The notes below the pieces were generated by a model. The model saw nothing but the letters and a program-made list of their open reading frames with translations. It ran no database searches and was not told the DNA's origin. From NCBI GenBank assembly GCA_002011215.1, contig MTML01000131.1, positions 1-5,240 of the forward strand: a stretch of DNA of 5,240 bases, given 5' to 3'. The DNA is from Archaeoglobus sp. JdFR-24 (GTDB lineage Archaea; Halobacteriota; Archaeoglobi; Archaeoglobales; Archaeoglobaceae). The translations under genes were made by a program, and so were the position numbers. This document shows positions 5,140 through 5,240 of the stretch, in pieces (the first letter of the stretch is position 1; every line of letters starts with the position of its first letter).

Positions 5140-5240
5140 GACATATGTGTCTAAAATCACTTGTGTTGAACCATCATTGAATGTTGCAGTTACGACTACA
5201 TGTGTGTTCTTGTTTGCTGGGTTACCAGCATTGCTACAGG
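5137..5240 (-). CDS. Archaeal type IV pilin-like protein, C-terminal fragment (continues past right edge)
   Basis: Only the last 33 codons and the TAA are in the window; the start lies beyond position 5240. The readable end is THVVVTATFNDGSTQVILDTYV. The H-V-V-V, F-x-D and LDTYV pattern matches the C-terminus of the next gene with no gaps, so the two are likely paralogous pilins in tandem. Too little is present to see the signal peptide or head domain. It was found by reading the edge in this frame and needs no start codon inside the window. Confidence 0.75.
   Translation of the reverse strand, partial: CSNAGNPANKNTHVVVTATFNDGSTQVILDTYV

Noticed and set aside
1..5240. CRISPR array, tRNA, rRNA or insertion sequence
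   Set aside because: No regularly spaced repeats, tRNA-like arms, rRNA motifs, transposase motifs or terminal inverted repeats were found on either strand.

Overview
The window looks archaeal and most resembles the Archaeoglobales (Archaeoglobus, Ferroglobus, Geoglobus); this is inferred from gene content, not from a search. The clues are a leaderless-type promoter with a TATA box about 27 bases before an ATG, AGGTGA-type ribosome binding sites, class III signal-peptide pilins of the KKG|VSP type ending in LDTYV, and a DtxR-family repressor leading a metal ABC importer operon, as described for MDR1 of Archaeoglobus fulgidus. Every supported gene lies on the minus strand, so transcription runs from right to left.

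Right end (about 4645-5240): two tandem type IV pilin-like genes. The first enters from beyond the right edge and only its last 33 codons are visible. The second is complete, but its reading frame is broken at a run of four C (minus strand) at 4759-4762. Past that point the matching pilin C-terminus continues in another frame. The two genes are separated by 58 bases of pure A/T.

Middle (about 1363-4460): a compact four-gene metal-uptake operon. A DtxR-family repressor comes first, then a membrane-anchored TroA/ZnuA-like binding protein overlapping it by about 40 bases, then an ABC ATPase and an ABC-3 family permease. A perfect 16-bp palindrome, GTTAGGTTAACCTAAC, sits between the TATA box and the repressor's start codon. 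The repressor would therefore shut off its own operon when metal is plentiful. Both the repressor and the binding protein lack some canonical metal ligands, so the metal (Fe, Mn, Zn or another) cannot be named from the sequence.

Left end (1-1268): the first 422 codons of purD (GAR synthetase, purine biosynthesis), truncated by the left edge. It has a separate, weaker TATA-like element and no obvious ribosome binding site. It carries an extra segment of about 30 residues next to the conserved PNTGGMGA motif.

The most notable points are the frameshifted pilin with a slippery-looking CCC-C site, the unusual ligand sets in the metal sensor and receptor, and the position of the operator.
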